Origin: Microbacterium barkeri
GTDB taxonomy: Bacteria; Actinomycetota; Actinomycetes; Actinomycetales; Microbacteriaceae
NCBI RefSeq assembly: GCF_027921765.1
Contig: NZ_BSEJ01000001.1
Span: 124,001-188,000, forward strand
Length of the DNA stretch: 64,000 nt
Direction of reading: 5' to 3'
Shown: positions 46,328 to 57,061 of the stretch, one piece after another
Numbering within the stretch: position 1 is the first letter of the stretch
How the letters are laid out: each line of letters begins with the position of its first letter
Notes under the pieces: generated by a model
Seen by the model: only the letters and a program-made list of their open reading frames with translations
What the model was told of the DNA's origin: nothing
Databases searched by the model: none
Translations under genes and position numbers: made by a program

Positions 46328-48985
46328 ATGAAGACCGCGGAGATCGCGCAGCGCTACCTCGACTACTTCGAGAAGAACGACCACACCATCGTGCCCTCGG
46401 CGTCGCTCGTGAGCGACGACCCGTCGATCATGTTCACGATCGCGGGCATGGTGCCGTTCATCCCGTACCTGACGGGAGTGGTGCCCGCACCGTACCCGCG
46501 CGCGGCCGATGTGCAGAAGTGCATCCGGACGAACGACATCGAGGAGGTCGGCAAGACCGCCCGCCACGGCACGTTCTTCCAGATGCTCGGCAACTGGTCG
46601 TTCGGCGACTACTTCAAGGAGGGCGCGATCGCGTACGCGTGGGAGCTCCTCACGACGAGCGAGGCGGATGGCGGGCTCGGGTTCGCCGAGCGCGACCTGT
46701 GGGTCACGGTGTACGAGGACGACGACGAGGCCGCCGCGCTGTGGCGGAAGGTCGCCGGCATCCCCGCGGAGCGCATCCAGCGACTCGGACGCGCGGACAA
46801 CTTCTGGACGACCGGCCAGCCGGGACCGGCCGGACCGTGCTCGGAGATCTACGTCGACCGGGGCCCCGCCTACGGCCGCGACGGCGGCCCCGCGGTCGAC
46901 GACAGCCGCTTCCTCGAGATCTGGAACCTCGTGTTCATGCAGAACGCGATCGAGAACGTGCGGTCCAAGACCGAGTTCGACATCGTCGGCGAGCTGCCGA
47001 AGAAGAACATCGACACGGGCATGGGTCTCGAGCGCGTCGCGTTCCTCAAGCAGGGCGTCGAGAACATGTACGAGACCGACCAGGTGCGTCCCGTGCTCGA
47101 GCGCGCGGTCGAGCTCTCCGGCCGCCGCTACGGGGTCGACCACGGCGACGACGTGCGCTTCCGCGTGATCGCCGACCACGTGCGCTCGTCGCTCATGCTC
47201 CTCAGCGACGGCGTCACGCCGTCGAACGAGGGTCGGGGCTACATCCTGCGCCGGCTCATGCGGCGCACGGTCCGCTCGATGCGCCTGCTCGGCGTCGAGG
47301 AGGCCACCTTCCCCGCGCTCTTCGAGGCGTCGCGCGACGCCATGAAGGCCGGCTACCCCGAGGTCGAGTCCGACTGGCAGCGGATCTCGTCGTACGCCTT
47401 CGCCGAGGAGGAGACCTTCCTGCGCACGCTCACGGCGGGCTCGACCATCCTCGACACGGCCGTGTCGAAGACGAAGGCGGCCGGCGGCGCGACGCTCGCG
47501 GGCCCCGAGGCGTTCCTCCTGCACGACACCTACGGCTTCCCGATCGATCTCACCCTCGAGATCGCCGAGGAGGCCGGACTCGGCGTCGACCGCGACGCCT
47601 TCGACGCGCTCATGCAGGAGCAGAAGCAGCGCGCGAAGGCCGACGCCCGCTCCCGCAAGCGCGCGATCGCCGACGTCGGCGTGTACCGCGAGTTCCGCGC
47701 ACTCGGAGAGACGCAGTTCACGGGGTACACCGATCTCGAGACCGAGTCGACCGTGCTCGGCGTGCTCGTCGACGGCCTCAGCGTGCCGCAGGCGCTCCAG
47801 GGGCAGATCGCCGAGGTCATCCTCGCGGAGACCTCGCTCTACGCCGAGTCGGGCGGACAGGTCGCCGACAAGGGCACGATCGTCGGCCCGGGCTTCGAGC
47901 TCGAGGTGCTCGACGTCCAGCGCCCGGTCGCGGGCCTCGTGAGCCACACGGTCGAGGTCACGCGCGGCGAGGTCGGCGTCGGCCAGCCCGCGACGACGGT
48001 CGTCGACGCGGCGAACCGCCGCGCCGCGACGCAGGCGCACTCCGCGACGCACCTCGTGCACGCCGCGCTGCGCGACACGCTCGGCAAGGGCGCGACGCAG
48101 GCCGGCTCGCTCAACCGCGCGGGATACCTCCGCTTCGACTTCACGTGGGGTCAGGCGCTGAGCCCCGCCACGCGGAGCGAGATCGAGGAGATCGCCAACA
48201 ACGCCGTGCGGGACAACCTCGAGGTGACCACGCGCGTGCTGTCGCTGGACGAGGCGAAGGCCGCGGGCGCGATGGCGCTGTTCGGCGAGAAGTACGGCGA
48301 GAAGGTCCGGATGGTCGACATCGGCGGACCCTGGTCGCGGGAGCTGTGCGGCGGCACGCACGTGTCGACGTCGGCGGAGGTCGGGCTCATCAGCATCACG
48401 GGCGAGTCCTCGGTCGGCGCGTCCAACCGCCGGGTCGAGGCCCTGGTCGGGCTCGACGCGTTCCGCGAGCTGACCGCCGAGCGCGCTCTCGTGAACGAGC
48501 TCACGGCCGCCCTCAAGACGCCGAAGGAGCAACTGCCGGCGCGGGTCTCCGAGCTCGCCGCCGCCCTCAAGGCGGCTGAGAAGCGGATCGCCCAGTTCGA
48601 GGCGAAGGCCCTCGCCGAGCGCGTGCCGGCGCTCGCGGACGCCGCGGTGCGCACGGGCGCCTACCGGGTCGTCGCGGAGTCCCTCGGATCGGTCGGCTCG
48701 CCCGACGACGTGCGCGCCCTCGTGACGCAGGTGCGCGACCGGCTCGGGGCGGATGCGGCCGTGGTGGCCCTCGGCGCCGAGGTGTCGGGACGGCCCGTGG
48801 TCATCGTCGCGACCAACGAGGCTGCCCGGAGCGCCGGCGCGAAGGCCGGCGCGCTCGCGAAGGCCGCGGCCGCCGCTCTCGGCGGCGGCGGAGGCGGGCG
48901 CGACGACATGGCGCAGGGCGGCGGCGCCGACGCGACCGCCCTGCCGGCCGCGCTCGACGCGGTGCGCGCGGGTCTCGCTGCATGA
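46328..48985 (+). CDS. alaS: alanyl-tRNA synthetase
   Basis: 885 residues. The class II catalytic core starts MKTAEIAQRYLDYFEKNDHT and includes FTIAGMVPFIPYLTG and FFQMLGNWSFGDYFKEG. The editing domain has the zinc ligands H-x3-H (HSATH near 573) and CGGTH (near 675). The C-Ala region ends in a Gly-rich segment (GGGGGGRDDMAQGGGAD). It charges tRNA-Ala and corrects Ser/Gly errors. The ribosome site AAGGACG lies 11 nt before the ATG. Confidence 0.96.
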   Translation: MKTAEIAQRYLDYFEKNDHTIVPSASLVSDDPSIMFTIAGMVPFIPYLTGVVPAPYPRAADVQKCIRTNDIEEVGKTARHGTFFQMLGNWSFGDYFKEGAIAYAWELLTTSEADGGLGFAERDLWVTVYEDDDEAAALWRKVAGIPAERIQRLGRADNFWTTGQPGPAGPCSEIYVDRGPAYGRDGGPAVDDSRFLEIWNLVFMQNAIENVRSKTEFDIVGELPKKNIDTGMGLERVAFLKQGVENMYETDQVRPVLERAVELSGRRYGVDHGDDVRFRVIADHVRSSLMLLSDGVTPSNEGRGYILRRLMRRTVRSMRLLGVEEATFPALFEASRDAMKAGYPEVESDWQRISSYAFAEEETFLRTLTAGSTILDTAVSKTKAAGGATLAGPEAFLLHDTYGFPIDLTLEIAEEAGLGVDRDAFDALMQEQKQRAKADARSRKRAIADVGVYREFRALGETQFTGYTDLETESTVLGVLVDGLSVPQALQGQIAEVILAETSLYAESGGQVADKGTIVGPGFELEVLDVQRPVAGLVSHTVEVTRGEVGVGQPATTVVDAANRRAATQAHSATHLVHAALRDTLGKGATQAGSLNRAGYLRFDFTWGQALSPATRSEIEEIANNAVRDNLEVTTRVLSLDEAKAAGAMALFGEKYGEKVRMVDIGGPWSRELCGGTHVSTSAEVGLISITGESSVGASNRRVEALVGLDAFRELTAERALVNELTAALKTPKEQLPARVSELAAALKAAEKRIAQFEAKALAERVPALADAAVRTGAYRVVAESLGSVGSPDDVRALVTQVRDRLGADAAVVALGAEVSGRPVVIVATNEAARSAGAKAGALAKAAAAALGGGGGGRDDMAQGGGADATALPAALDAVRAGLAA

Positions 48986-49449
48986 CCGGGTTCCGCCGGG
49001 GCGTCCGCCTCGGCGTCGACGTGGGGAAGGCGCGCATGGGCGTCGCGCGGTGCGACCCCGACGGGATGCTCGCCGTGCCCGTCGAGACCGTGCCGCGCGA
49101 CGACCGCTCGATCGCGCGGCTCGTCGAGCTCGCGGCCGAGCACGAGCCGGTCGAGATCGTCGTCGGGCTCCCGCTCAACATGCGCGGCGACGACACGCCC
49201 TCGACGCAGGATGCACGGGACTTCGCCGCCGAGCTCGCGACCGCGCAGGCGGCGCCCGTGCGCATGGTCGACGAGCGGCTCAGCACCGTGAGCGCTCACA
49301 CGGCGCTGCGGCAGTCCGGCCGATCCCAGAAGGGGTCGCGTAGCATTGTCGACCAGGTCGCCGCGGTCGTGCTGCTGCAGCACGCGGTCGACACGGAGAA
49401 GCAGACGGGGGTCGCCCCCGGGATCGCCGTCCGCACCGGTTTGGAGTAG
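48982..49449 (+). CDS. ruvX: RuvX/YqgF family Holliday junction resolvase-like nuclease
   Basis: 155 residues. The RNase H-like start RLGVDVGKARMGVARCDPDG, VGLPLNMRGDDTPST, VRMVDERLSTVSA and the Asp in SIVDQVAAVVLLQ are all YqgF signatures. Family members process pre-16S rRNA 5' ends (E. coli) or resolve junctions. It overlaps the alaS stop by 4 nt (ATGA) and lies 8 nt before mltG. Confidence 0.92.
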   Translation: MTGFRRGVRLGVDVGKARMGVARCDPDGMLAVPVETVPRDDRSIARLVELAAEHEPVEIVVGLPLNMRGDDTPSTQDARDFAAELATAQAAPVRMVDERLSTVSAHTALRQSGRSQKGSRSIVDQVAAVVLLQHAVDTEKQTGVAPGIAVRTGLE

Positions 49450-49457
49450 ACATCCGC

Positions 49458-50789
49458 ATGCCCGATTCCCCCGATCCCCGCGCCGAGCGCGCCCTCACCC
49501 GGCGCGAGCGCCGTGAGCGCGAGCTCGCGGCGGAGGCGCGGCGCAAGCTGCCCAGCGCCGCGGCGCACGACGTCGCGGGCGCCGCCGCGCCCCTCGCCGC
49601 TCCGGCCCCCGAACGGCAGGCGGCGGAGCCCGCACCCGAGGACCGGCGTCCGGCCGGCCTCGAGGACCTGTTCGCCCCCGAGCACGCGGAGCGCCCGGCG
49701 AAGCGCAGGGGAAGCCGGCTCGGCTGCCTCATCTCCGCGCTCATCGTCCTCCTCCTGCTCGGCGGCGTCGTCGCGGGCGGTCTGTGGGTCTGGAGCGCAT
49801 ACGGCGAGCGCATCGCGTCGGTGATGGGATGGGACGGCCCGCACGACTACGAGGAGGGGCAGGCGACCGGCGAGGCGCTCGTCACGATCTCCGAGGGCGA
49901 CACCGGAGAGGCCATCTCGGAGACGCTGCACGAGGCCGGCGTCACGCTCGAGAGCGACTCCTTCTACCGCCACCTCATCGAGACCGGCGACGAGACGACC
50001 TTCCAGCCCGGCGTGTACCAGCTGCAGAGGAAGATGACCTCGGCTGCCGCGCTCGAGGCTCTGAACGACCCCGCGACGCGCCTCGAGAACACGGTGCTCA
50101 TCACGGAGGGCAGCTTCGCCGCCGACGCGCTCGAGAACATCGCGGAGGTCACCGACGTCCCGCTCGAGGAGCTCCAGGCCGCGGCGGAGGACTACACGCG
50201 GTTCGGCATCCCCGAAGAGGCGCCGAGCATCGAGGGATACCTGTTCCCCGCGACGTACACGTTCGATCCCGACGCGACCGCGGACGACGTCATCCGCGTG
50301 CTCGTGGACGAGATGTTCGAGCGCCTCGACGCACAGGGCGTCGCGCCCGAGAACCGCTTCGAGATCCTCACGATGGCCGCGCTCGTGCAGCGCGAGGCCG
50401 GCGGCGAGGACGACATGCCCAAGATCGCGCGCGTGTTCTACAACCGCATCGAGCAGGGCATGCTCCTGCAGTCCGATGCGACGGTCGCCTACGGCGCCGA
50501 CAGCACCCACACCGTGTGGACGACCGACGAGCAGCGCGCCGACGCGTCGAACCCGTACAACACGTACGTGCACGAGGGGCTGCCCGCAGGACCCATCGGC
50601 CTCCCCGGCGAGGCAGCGATCGCCGCGGCCATCTCGCCCGCGGAAGGGGACTGGCTGTACTTCGTGCCGGTCGACCTCGCCACCGGCGAGACCGTGTTCT
50701 CGAGCACCCTCGCCGAGCACGAGGCCGCCGTGGCACGCCTCCAGGAGTGGTGCAGGGCGAGCGAGGAGAACTCGACCTACTGTGAGTGA
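49458..50789 (+). CDS. mltG: endolytic murein transglycosylase MltG
   Basis: 443 residues. A long charged cytosolic N-terminus (about 1-88) precedes one span (about 89-112, LISALIVLLLLGGVVAGGLWVW). A LysM-like/YceG fold follows, with the catalytic Glu in LTMAALVQREAGGEDDMPK and the conserved YNTYVHEGLPAGPIGLPG. It terminates glycan-strand elongation. It overlaps the aroE GTG by 8 nt, coupling envelope and shikimate genes. Confidence 0.94.
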   Translation: MPDSPDPRAERALTRRERRERELAAEARRKLPSAAAHDVAGAAAPLAAPAPERQAAEPAPEDRRPAGLEDLFAPEHAERPAKRRGSRLGCLISALIVLLLLGGVVAGGLWVWSAYGERIASVMGWDGPHDYEEGQATGEALVTISEGDTGEAISETLHEAGVTLESDSFYRHLIETGDETTFQPGVYQLQRKMTSAAALEALNDPATRLENTVLITEGSFAADALENIAEVTDVPLEELQAAAEDYTRFGIPEEAPSIEGYLFPATYTFDPDATADDVIRVLVDEMFERLDAQGVAPENRFEILTMAALVQREAGGEDDMPKIARVFYNRIEQGMLLQSDATVAYGADSTHTVWTTDEQRADASNPYNTYVHEGLPAGPIGLPGEAAIAAAISPAEGDWLYFVPVDLATGETVFSSTLAEHEAAVARLQEWCRASEENSTYCE

Positions 50790-51639
50790 GATCCGTCTCG
50801 AGGTCTGGGGCGACCCGATCGCGCACAGCCGCTCGCCGCAGCTCCACGGGGCCGCGTACCGCGTGCTCGGGCTCGACTGGGTCTTCGAGCGGCGGCGGGT
50901 CTCCCGCGACGCGTTCGACGCCGCGCTCGCGGAGCGCGCATGGCGCGGTCTCGCCGTGACGATGCCGCTCAAGGAGCAGGCGCACCGCGCGGCGGCGTGG
51001 CGCGGGCGACGCGCCGAGCTCACGCGCGCGGTCAACACGCTGTTCTTCGGCACGCCGTCACCCGACCTGCCGGGCATCGCGCAGTGGGACGGCGAGGGCC
51101 CGCTCGGGTTCAACACCGACGTCGGCGGGATCGTCCGCGCGCTCGACGAGCTCGGCATCAGGCGGCTCGAGACCGCGCGCATCGCGGGGGCGGGCGCGAC
51201 CGCGTCCTCCGCGCTCGTCGCGGTGGGGGAGATGGGCGCGCGTCGCGTCGACGTCGTCGCCCGCAGCGCCGAGCGCGCGGCGCCCCTCGTGGCGATCGGC
51301 GAGCGCGCGGGGATCGACGTGCGGGTGTCGTCGTTCGACCATCCGCACGCGCCGGCCGACCTCACGATCGCGACGCTCCCCGGCGGGGCGGAGCTGCCCG
51401 GTGCGCAGGCCGACCGCCTCGCGGCGGCCGGAGGGCCGCTCTTCGACGTGGCGTACGCGCCGTGGCCCTCGGCGCTCGCCCGACGCTGGGCGGACGGCGA
51501 TGCGCACTCGGGCCTCGGGATGCTGCTGCACCAGGCCGTTCTGCAGGTGCGGATCTTCACGACGGGCGACCCCGAGGCGCCCCTCGACCGCGAGGACGAG
51601 GTCGTGGCCGCGATGCGCTCCGCGCTCATGGGAGACTAG
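50782..51639 (+). CDS. aroE: shikimate dehydrogenase
   Basis: 285 residues. The N-terminal substrate domain has [20 protein letters not shown] (shikimate Ser pair) and [13 protein letters not shown] with the catalytic Lys. The C-terminal NADP domain has [16 protein letters not shown]; the glycine loop is GAGAT, one residue different from the common GAGGA. It reduces 3-dehydroshikimate. GTG start inside the mltG end. Confidence 0.93.
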   Translation: MSEIRLEVWGDPIAHSRSPQLHGAAYRVLGLDWVFERRRVSRDAFDAALAERAWRGLAVTMPLKEQAHRAAAWRGRRAELTRAVNTLFFGTPSPDLPGIAQWDGEGPLGFNTDVGGIVRALDELGIRRLETARIAGAGATASSALVAVGEMGARRVDVVARSAERAAPLVAIGERAGIDVRVSSFDHPHAPADLTIATLPGGAELPGAQADRLAAAGGPLFDVAYAPWPSALARRWADGDAHSGLGMLLHQAVLQVRIFTTGDPEAPLDREDEVVAAMRSALMGD

Positions 51640-51644
51640 TGGCC

Positions 51645-52856
51645 ATGCTCCGCGTGCTGACCGCCGGCGAATCGCACGGCCCCGAACTCATCGCCATCAT
51701 GGAGGGACTGCCCGCAGGCGTCCCCGTCACGGCCTCCGCCATCCAGGAAGACCTGCAGCGCCGCAAGCTGGGCTACGGGCGCGGATCGCGCATGAAGTTC
51801 GAGCAGGACGAGCTGTCGATCTCGGGCGGCATCCGCCACGGCCTCAGCATGGGCAGCCCGATCGCCCTGCGCATCGGCAACACCGAGTGGCCGAAGTGGA
51901 CCGAGGTGATGAGCGCGGAGCCCGTCGAGCTCACCGAGAAGTCGCGCGGCCGCGGCGCCCCGCTCACCCGGCCGCGCCCCGGGCACGCCGACCTCGTGGG
52001 CATGCAGAAGTACGGCTTCGACGAGGCGCGGCCGATCCTCGAGCGCGCGAGCGCCCGCGAGACCGCCGCCCGCGTCGCACTCGGCGCCGTGGCGCGGTGC
52101 TTCCTCGGCGAGCTGGGCATCCGCCTCGTGAGCCACACGCTGTCGATCGGCCCCGTGCGCGTGCCGGATGACGCGCCGCTCCCCGCGCCCGACGACGTCA
52201 CCGCGCTCGACGCGGATCCGCTGCGCTGCTTCGATGCGGACACGAGCGCGCGGATGGTCGCCGAGGTCGATGCCGCCAAGAAGGACGGCGACACGCTCGG
52301 CGGCATCGTCGAGGTGCTCGCGTACGGCCTGCCCCCGGGGCTCGGCTCGCACGTGCACTGGGACCGCCGCCTCGACGCGAAGCTCGCGCAGGCGCTCATG
52401 AGCATCCAGGCGATCAAGGGCGTCGAGGTCGGCGACGGCTTCGAGACCACCCGGCGCCGCGGGTCGCAGGCGCACGACGAGCTGTTCGCCGGCGACGACG
52501 GCATCGTGCGCGGCTCCGACCGCGCGGGCGGCACCGAGGGCGGGATGTCCACGGGCACGATCCTGCGCGTGCGGGCCGGCATGAAGCCGATCGCGACCGT
52601 GCCGCACGCGCTCCGGACGATCGACGTCGCGACCGGCGACACCGCGTCGGCGCATCACCAGCGCTCCGACGTCTGCGCCGTGCCGGCCGCCGGCGTCGTC
52701 GCCGAGGCGATGACGGCGATCGTGCTGGCCGAGGCCGTGCTCGAGAAGTTCGGCGGCGACTCGGTCGCCGAGACGCGCCGCAACCTCGAGGCCTACCTCG
52801 CCGCGATCCCCGAGACGCAGCGCACGGCCGCCCTCGCGCATGACGCCGTCCTCTGA
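51645..52856 (+). CDS. aroC: chorismate synthase
   Basis: 403 residues. It makes chorismate from EPSP using reduced FMN. Signatures are [70 protein letters not shown] and [16 protein letters not shown]. The ATG at 51645 has GGGAGA at a good distance; a GTG at 51639 in frame is the alternative. Its end overlaps aroK by 17 nt. Confidence 0.96.
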   Translation: MLRVLTAGESHGPELIAIMEGLPAGVPVTASAIQEDLQRRKLGYGRGSRMKFEQDELSISGGIRHGLSMGSPIALRIGNTEWPKWTEVMSAEPVELTEKSRGRGAPLTRPRPGHADLVGMQKYGFDEARPILERASARETAARVALGAVARCFLGELGIRLVSHTLSIGPVRVPDDAPLPAPDDVTALDADPLRCFDADTSARMVAEVDAAKKDGDTLGGIVEVLAYGLPPGLGSHVHWDRRLDAKLAQALMSIQAIKGVEVGDGFETTRRRGSQAHDELFAGDDGIVRGSDRAGGTEGGMSTGTILRVRAGMKPIATVPHALRTIDVATGDTASAHHQRSDVCAVPAAGVVAEAMTAIVLAEAVLEKFGGDSVAETRRNLEAYLAAIPETQRTAALAHDAVL

Positions 52857-53421
52857 CGGCCACGCGGCAGGCGCGATCGTCTTCGTCGGCCCGATGGGTG
52901 CCGGCAAGTCGAGCCTCGGCAAGCGCGTCGCGCGCGCGCTCGGTCTCCCGTTCACCGACACCGACACCGCGATCGTCCGCGCGCACGGCCCGATCGCCGA
53001 GCTCTTCGCGCGCGAAGGCGAGGCGCGCTTCCGCGAGATCGAGCGCGAGGCCGTGCGCACGGCGCTCGAGGGCGGCGGCGTCGTGGCGCTCGGGGGAGGC
53101 GCCGTCCTCTCCGCCGAGACGCGCGAGCGCCTGCGCGCGCACCGCGTCGTGCTCCTGACGGTCGACGAGACCGCGATCGCCCACCGCATCCGGGGCCAGA
53201 AGCGCCCGCTGCTCAACGGCGACGTCGATCCGGTGGCCGAATGGGCGCGCATCCGCGCCGAGCGCGAGCCCCTCTACGCCGAGGTGGCGGACGCCGTGTT
53301 CGACACGTCGCGCGGCCCGACCCAGCGCACGGTCGAGCGGATCGTGGCGTGGCTGCGCGGCGACGAGCCAGCCGACGACGAGACGACAGCGCGCGCGGCG
53401 CGCACGGAGGAGGAGTCATGA
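52840..53421 (+). CDS. aroK: shikimate kinase
   Basis: 193 residues, P-loop kinase. Walker [12 protein letters not shown] is near residue 17. FTDTDTAIV is the shikimate-binding Asp region, [12 protein letters not shown] follows, then [10 protein letters not shown] and the lid [11 protein letters not shown]. It phosphorylates shikimate. The start is inside aroC, and the stop overlaps the aroB ATG (ATGA). Confidence 0.95.
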   Translation: MTPSSDGHAAGAIVFVGPMGAGKSSLGKRVARALGLPFTDTDTAIVRAHGPIAELFAREGEARFREIEREAVRTALEGGGVVALGGGAVLSAETRERLRAHRVVLLTVDETAIAHRIRGQKRPLLNGDVDPVAEWARIRAEREPLYAEVADAVFDTSRGPTQRTVERIVAWLRGDEPADDETTARAARTEEES

Positions 53422-54539
53422 GCGACACCGTGATCAGCGTGGCCGGCACGCCAGGGTACGACGTCATCGTCGGCAGCGGGGTGCTCGCGCGCCTCGGCGA
53501 GGTGCTCCCGCCGGCCGCGAAGAAGGTGCTCGTCGTGCACCAGCCCTCGCTCGGGGCGCGCGCGGAGGAGCTGCGCGAGCGCCTCATGGGCGACACGGGG
53601 CGCGAGGTGCTCCTCGCCGAGGTGCCCGACGCCGAGCAGGCCAAGCGCGTCGAGGTCGCCGCGTTCTGCTGGCAGATCATGGGCCAGGCCGACTTCACGC
53701 GCACGGACGCGGTCGTCGGGCTCGGCGGCGGCGCCGTGACCGACCTCGCGGGCTTCGTCGCGGCCACGTGGCTGCGCGGCGTCGACGTCGTGCAGATCCC
53801 CACGACCGTCCTCGGCATGGTCGATGCGGCCGTCGGCGGCAAGACCGGCATCAACACCGCGGAGGGCAAGAACCTCGTCGGCGCGTTCTGGGCGCCCCGC
53901 GCCGTGCTGTGCGACCTCGACCTGCTCGCGACCCTGCCGCAGAACGAGGCCGTCGCGGGATTCGCCGAGGTCGTGAAGGCCGGCTTCATCCGGTACCCGG
54001 AGATCCTCGACATCGTCGAGGCCGATCCGGCCCGTGCGACCGACCCGTCGACCCCCGAGTTCCGCCGCTGCATCGAGCTCGCGATCCGGATGAAGGCCGA
54101 CGTCGTGGGGGAGGACTTCCGCGAGTCGGGCGTGCGCGAGACGCTCAACTACGGCCACACCCTGGGCCACGCGATCGAGCACGCGGAGCGCTACCGCTGG
54201 CGGCACGGCGCGGCCGTCTCGATCGGCATGATGTACGCCGCCGAGCTGTCGCGACTCGCGGGCCGGCTCTCGGACGCCGCCGTCGACCGCCACCGCGCCA
54301 TCCTCACCGCGCTCGGGCTGCCCACGACGTACCGGATGGGCGCGTGGACGCAGCTGCTGGCCACCATGCAACGCGACAAGAAGGCGCGCGCGGGCATGCT
54401 GCGGTTCGTGCTCCTCGACGACATCGGGAAGCCGACGGTCGCGCAGGCGCCCGACGAGTCGCTCCTCTTCGCGGCATACCAGGAGATCGGCGAGGAGGAC
54501 GCGGGTCGCATCCTCCAGGCCGGCCGACCCCGCGACTAG
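53418..54539 (+). CDS. aroB: 3-dehydroquinate synthase
   Basis: 373 residues. NAD+- and metal-dependent cyclisation of DAHP. Motifs are [38 protein letters not shown], the zinc ligands in [12 protein letters not shown] and the Lys in [16 protein letters not shown]. The stop TAG forms the first half of the TAGGAT box for the downstream transporter. No aroQ (dehydroquinase) follows, although it often does in this gene order. Confidence 0.95.
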   Translation: MSDTVISVAGTPGYDVIVGSGVLARLGEVLPPAAKKVLVVHQPSLGARAEELRERLMGDTGREVLLAEVPDAEQAKRVEVAAFCWQIMGQADFTRTDAVVGLGGGAVTDLAGFVAATWLRGVDVVQIPTTVLGMVDAAVGGKTGINTAEGKNLVGAFWAPRAVLCDLDLLATLPQNEAVAGFAEVVKAGFIRYPEILDIVEADPARATDPSTPEFRRCIELAIRMKADVVGEDFRESGVRETLNYGHTLGHAIEHAERYRWRHGAAVSIGMMYAAELSRLAGRLSDAAVDRHRAILTALGLPTTYRMGAWTQLLATMQRDKKARAGMLRFVLLDDIGKPTVAQAPDESLLFAAYQEIGEEDAGRILQAGRPRD

Positions 54540-54542
54540 GAT
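54537..54542 (+). promoter_or_regulatory. -10 box (TAGGAT) of the amino-acid ABC transporter, overlapping the aroB stop
   Basis: The aroB stop TAG (54537-54539) is the first half of TAGGAT. The solute-binding protein starts 52 nt downstream, and GAAGGCG provides a ribosome site. Confidence 0.5.
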
Positions 54543-54594
54543 GGCCCAACAGCACCCGAGAGTCCCTCTCGTCACCCAGAAGGAAGGCGTCGCG

Positions 54595-55386
54595 ATGATG
54601 CAGCTCCGCTCCCGTGCGATCACCGCACTGCTCGTCACCGGCACGGCCGGCCTCGCCCTCGCAGGATGCGCCTCCGGCGCCGGCGAGGAGCCGGCCGAGG
54701 AGGGCGGCGTCTCCCTCGTCGAGCCCGGCACGTTCACCGTCTGCTCCGACATCCCCTACGAGCCGTTCGAGTTCATCGACGACAACGGCGACACCGTGGG
54801 CTTCGACATCGACATCGCCAACGAGATCGCGGCCGACCTGGACGCCGAGCTCGAGGTGATCGTCGACTCGTTCGAGTCCATCCAGTCGGGCCTGTCGTTC
54901 GACAAGTGCGACGCGGCGATCTCCTCGATCTCGATCACCGAGGAGCGCAAGGGCAACATGGACTTCTCCGAGCCCTACATGGACGACGACCTCACGCTCA
55001 TCGCGAGCGCGGACTCCGGCATCACCGACCTCGAGTCGGCGGTCGGCAAGCAGGTCGGCGTGCAGTCGGGGACGACGGGCGAGGCGTACGCGCAGGAGAA
55101 CGGCATCTCGCCGATTGGCTTCGAGAACGCCGGCCTCCAGCTCGAGGCGCTCAAGGCCGGGACGGTCGACGCCGTGCTCGGGAACGTCTCGGTCCTCGCA
55201 TACGGCGTGAAGGACGAGGAGGGCTTCGAGCGCGTGGCCGACTTCGAGACCGGCGAGAAGCTCGGCATCGCGGTCGAGAAGGGCGACACGGCGCTGCTCG
55301 AGGTCGTGAACGGCACCCTGCAGCGCCTGACCGAGTCCGGCGAGCTCGACGAGCTCAAGGCGACCTGGTTCGGCGAGGGCTCCTAG
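54595..55386 (+). CDS. amino-acid ABC transporter solute-binding lipoprotein
   Basis: 263 residues. The lipoprotein signal ends in a lipobox ALAGC near residue 23, so the mature protein is lipid-anchored. A family 3 binding-protein domain follows: FTVCSDIPYEPFEFID, VGFDIDIANEIAADL, FDKCDAAISSISITEERKG. It should bind a polar amino acid; which one cannot be read from the sequence. I chose the ATG pair at 54595/54598; the in-frame ATG at 54541 overlaps the -10 box and lies before the transcription start. Confidence 0.92.
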   Translation: MMQLRSRAITALLVTGTAGLALAGCASGAGEEPAEEGGVSLVEPGTFTVCSDIPYEPFEFIDDNGDTVGFDIDIANEIAADLDAELEVIVDSFESIQSGLSFDKCDAAISSISITEERKGNMDFSEPYMDDDLTLIASADSGITDLESAVGKQVGVQSGTTGEAYAQENGISPIGFENAGLQLEALKAGTVDAVLGNVSVLAYGVKDEEGFERVADFETGEKLGIAVEKGDTALLEVVNGTLQRLTESGELDELKATWFGEGS

Positions 55387-55398
55387 GCGGGGCGCCCG

Positions 55399-56193
55399 AT
55401 GGCACTCACCGCACGCCAGCGCGCGCGGACGGCGCAGTACGCGCAGGCCGGGCTCTTCGTCGCGCTGATCGTCGTCCTGGCGATCGTCATCGACTGGCCG
55501 CGGATCCTCGACTCGTTCTTCGACTTCCCGGCCGTCGCGGGGATGTTCCCCGGGATCATCCTCGTCGGGCTCAAGAACACGATCGTCTACACGATCGTGT
55601 CCTTCGCGCTCGGCCTCGCGCTCGGGATGCTCCTGGCGCTCATGAAGCTGTCGTCGTTCGCGCCGTACCGCTGGATCGCGACCGCGTACATCGAGTTCTT
55701 CCGCGGCATCCCCGCGCTGCTCGTGTTCATCGCCTTCGGGTTCGGCGTGCCGGCCGCGTTCCCGGGGACGCGCTGGCCGACGATCCTCGTCGTGATGCTC
55801 TCGCTCGGGATCGTCGCCGCCGCGTACATCGCCGAGACGCTCAGGGCGGGCCTGCAGGCCGTCCCGCGCGGCCAGTACGAGGCCGCGCGGTCGCTCGGGA
55901 TGCCCGGATGGCGCGCGATGCTCACGATCGTCATCCCGCAGGCGTTCCGGATGGTGCTGCCCCCGCTGACGAACGAGTTCATCCTCGTCACGAAGGACAC
56001 ATCGCTCATCTACGTGATCGGCCTCGCCGCCGAGAGCTTCGAGCTCACCAAGCTCGGCCGCGACGGCATCCTGCAGTACGGCGCCGGCATCACCCCGCTC
56101 GTCGTCGCGGGCGCCATGTACCTCATCATCACGCTGCCGCTCAGCCAGCTGTCGCGGCGCTTCGAGTCGCGCTCGGCGCGGACCAGGCGATAG
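55399..56193 (+). CDS. amino-acid ABC transporter permease
   Basis: 264 residues with about five spans. The HisMQ-type coupling segment [21 protein letters not shown] is intact, as is the start of the core [20 protein letters not shown]. It follows the binding protein by 12 nt. The single permease gene suggests a homodimeric channel. Confidence 0.93.
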   Translation: MALTARQRARTAQYAQAGLFVALIVVLAIVIDWPRILDSFFDFPAVAGMFPGIILVGLKNTIVYTIVSFALGLALGMLLALMKLSSFAPYRWIATAYIEFFRGIPALLVFIAFGFGVPAAFPGTRWPTILVVMLSLGIVAAAYIAETLRAGLQAVPRGQYEAARSLGMPGWRAMLTIVIPQAFRMVLPPLTNEFILVTKDTSLIYVIGLAAESFELTKLGRDGILQYGAGITPLVVAGAMYLIITLPLSQLSRRFESRSARTRR

Positions 56194-56210
56194 ACGTCGG
56201 AGGACGAGAC

Positions 56211-56990
56211 ATGACCGGCACATCCGAGAACGCCGCGCAGTTCGGCGTCGTGATCCGCGGCCTGCGGAAGTCGTACGGCTCGAACGAGGTGCTCAAGGGC
56301 ATCGACCTCGAGGTCGCTCCCGGCGAGGTCGTGTGCCTCATCGGGCCGTCGGGCTCGGGCAAGTCGACGCTGCTGCGCTGCGTCAACCTCCTCGAGGAGC
56401 CGACCGGCGGCGCGATCGAGGTCGGCGGCCGCGAGGTCACCGACCCCGACCTCGACATCGACGAGCTGCGCCGCCACGTGGGGATGGTATTCCAGCAGTT
56501 CAACCTCTTCCCGCACCTCACGGTGCTCGAGAACTGCACGGTCGCGCAGCTCAAGGTCCTGCGGCGGCAGAAGGCGGAGGCCGAGCGCATCGCGCAGGCC
56601 AACCTCGACCGCGTGGGGCTGGGCGCCCTCGCGGGACGGTACCCCGACCAGCTGTCGGGCGGCCAGCAGCAGCGCGTCGCGATCGCGCGATCGCTCTCGA
56701 TGGACCCCCACCTCATGCTGTTCGACGAGCCGACATCGGCGCTCGATCCCGAGACGGTCGGCGACGTGCTCGCGATCATGCGGCAGCTGGCCGACGACGG
56801 CATGACGATGCTCGTCGTCACCCACGAGATGGAGTTCGCGCGGGTCGTCGCGGACCGCGTCGTCTTCATGGACGGCGGCGTCGTCGTGGAGGAGGGCCCG
56901 GCGGCGCAGGTGATCGGCAACCCGCAGACCCCGCGCATGCAGGACTTCCTGAAGCGGGTCATCCATCCGACGCACGTCGATCTGAACTAG
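56211..56990 (+). CDS. amino-acid ABC transporter ATP-binding protein
   Basis: 259 residues. Walker [12 protein letters not shown] is near residue 45, followed by the Q-loop in [17 protein letters not shown]. The signature [15 protein letters not shown] and Walker [13 protein letters not shown] are intact, and the H-loop is VVTHEMEFA. Closest in style to GlnQ/HisP-type ATPases. It completes a three-gene importer. Its TAG stop overlaps the efp -10 box. Confidence 0.95.
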   Translation: MTGTSENAAQFGVVIRGLRKSYGSNEVLKGIDLEVAPGEVVCLIGPSGSGKSTLLRCVNLLEEPTGGAIEVGGREVTDPDLDIDELRRHVGMVFQQFNLFPHLTVLENCTVAQLKVLRRQKAEAERIAQANLDRVGLGALAGRYPDQLSGGQQQRVAIARSLSMDPHLMLFDEPTSALDPETVGDVLAIMRQLADDGMTMLVVTHEMEFARVVADRVVFMDGGVVVEEGPAAQVIGNPQTPRMQDFLKRVIHPTHVDLN

Positions 56991-56993
56991 GAT
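56988..56993 (+). promoter_or_regulatory. -10 box (TAGGAT) of efp-nusB, overlapping the transporter stop
   Basis: The ATPase stop TAG (56988-56990) is the first half of TAGGAT. The leader of about 60 nt has a hairpin GGCCCG-TCCG-CGGGCC (57002-57017) before the efp ATG at 57062. Confidence 0.5.
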
Positions 56994-57061
56994 CTTCTCT
57001 CGGCCCGTCCGCGGGCCCTGAGTTCTCTCGACGAATCCACACGAACGGATCACTTACGCAC

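Noticed and set aside
54541-54594. Longer solute-binding protein starting at 54541
   Set aside because: That ATG overlaps the -10 hexamer, so it would lie upstream of the transcription start. The extension would also precede the lipoprotein signal peptide.
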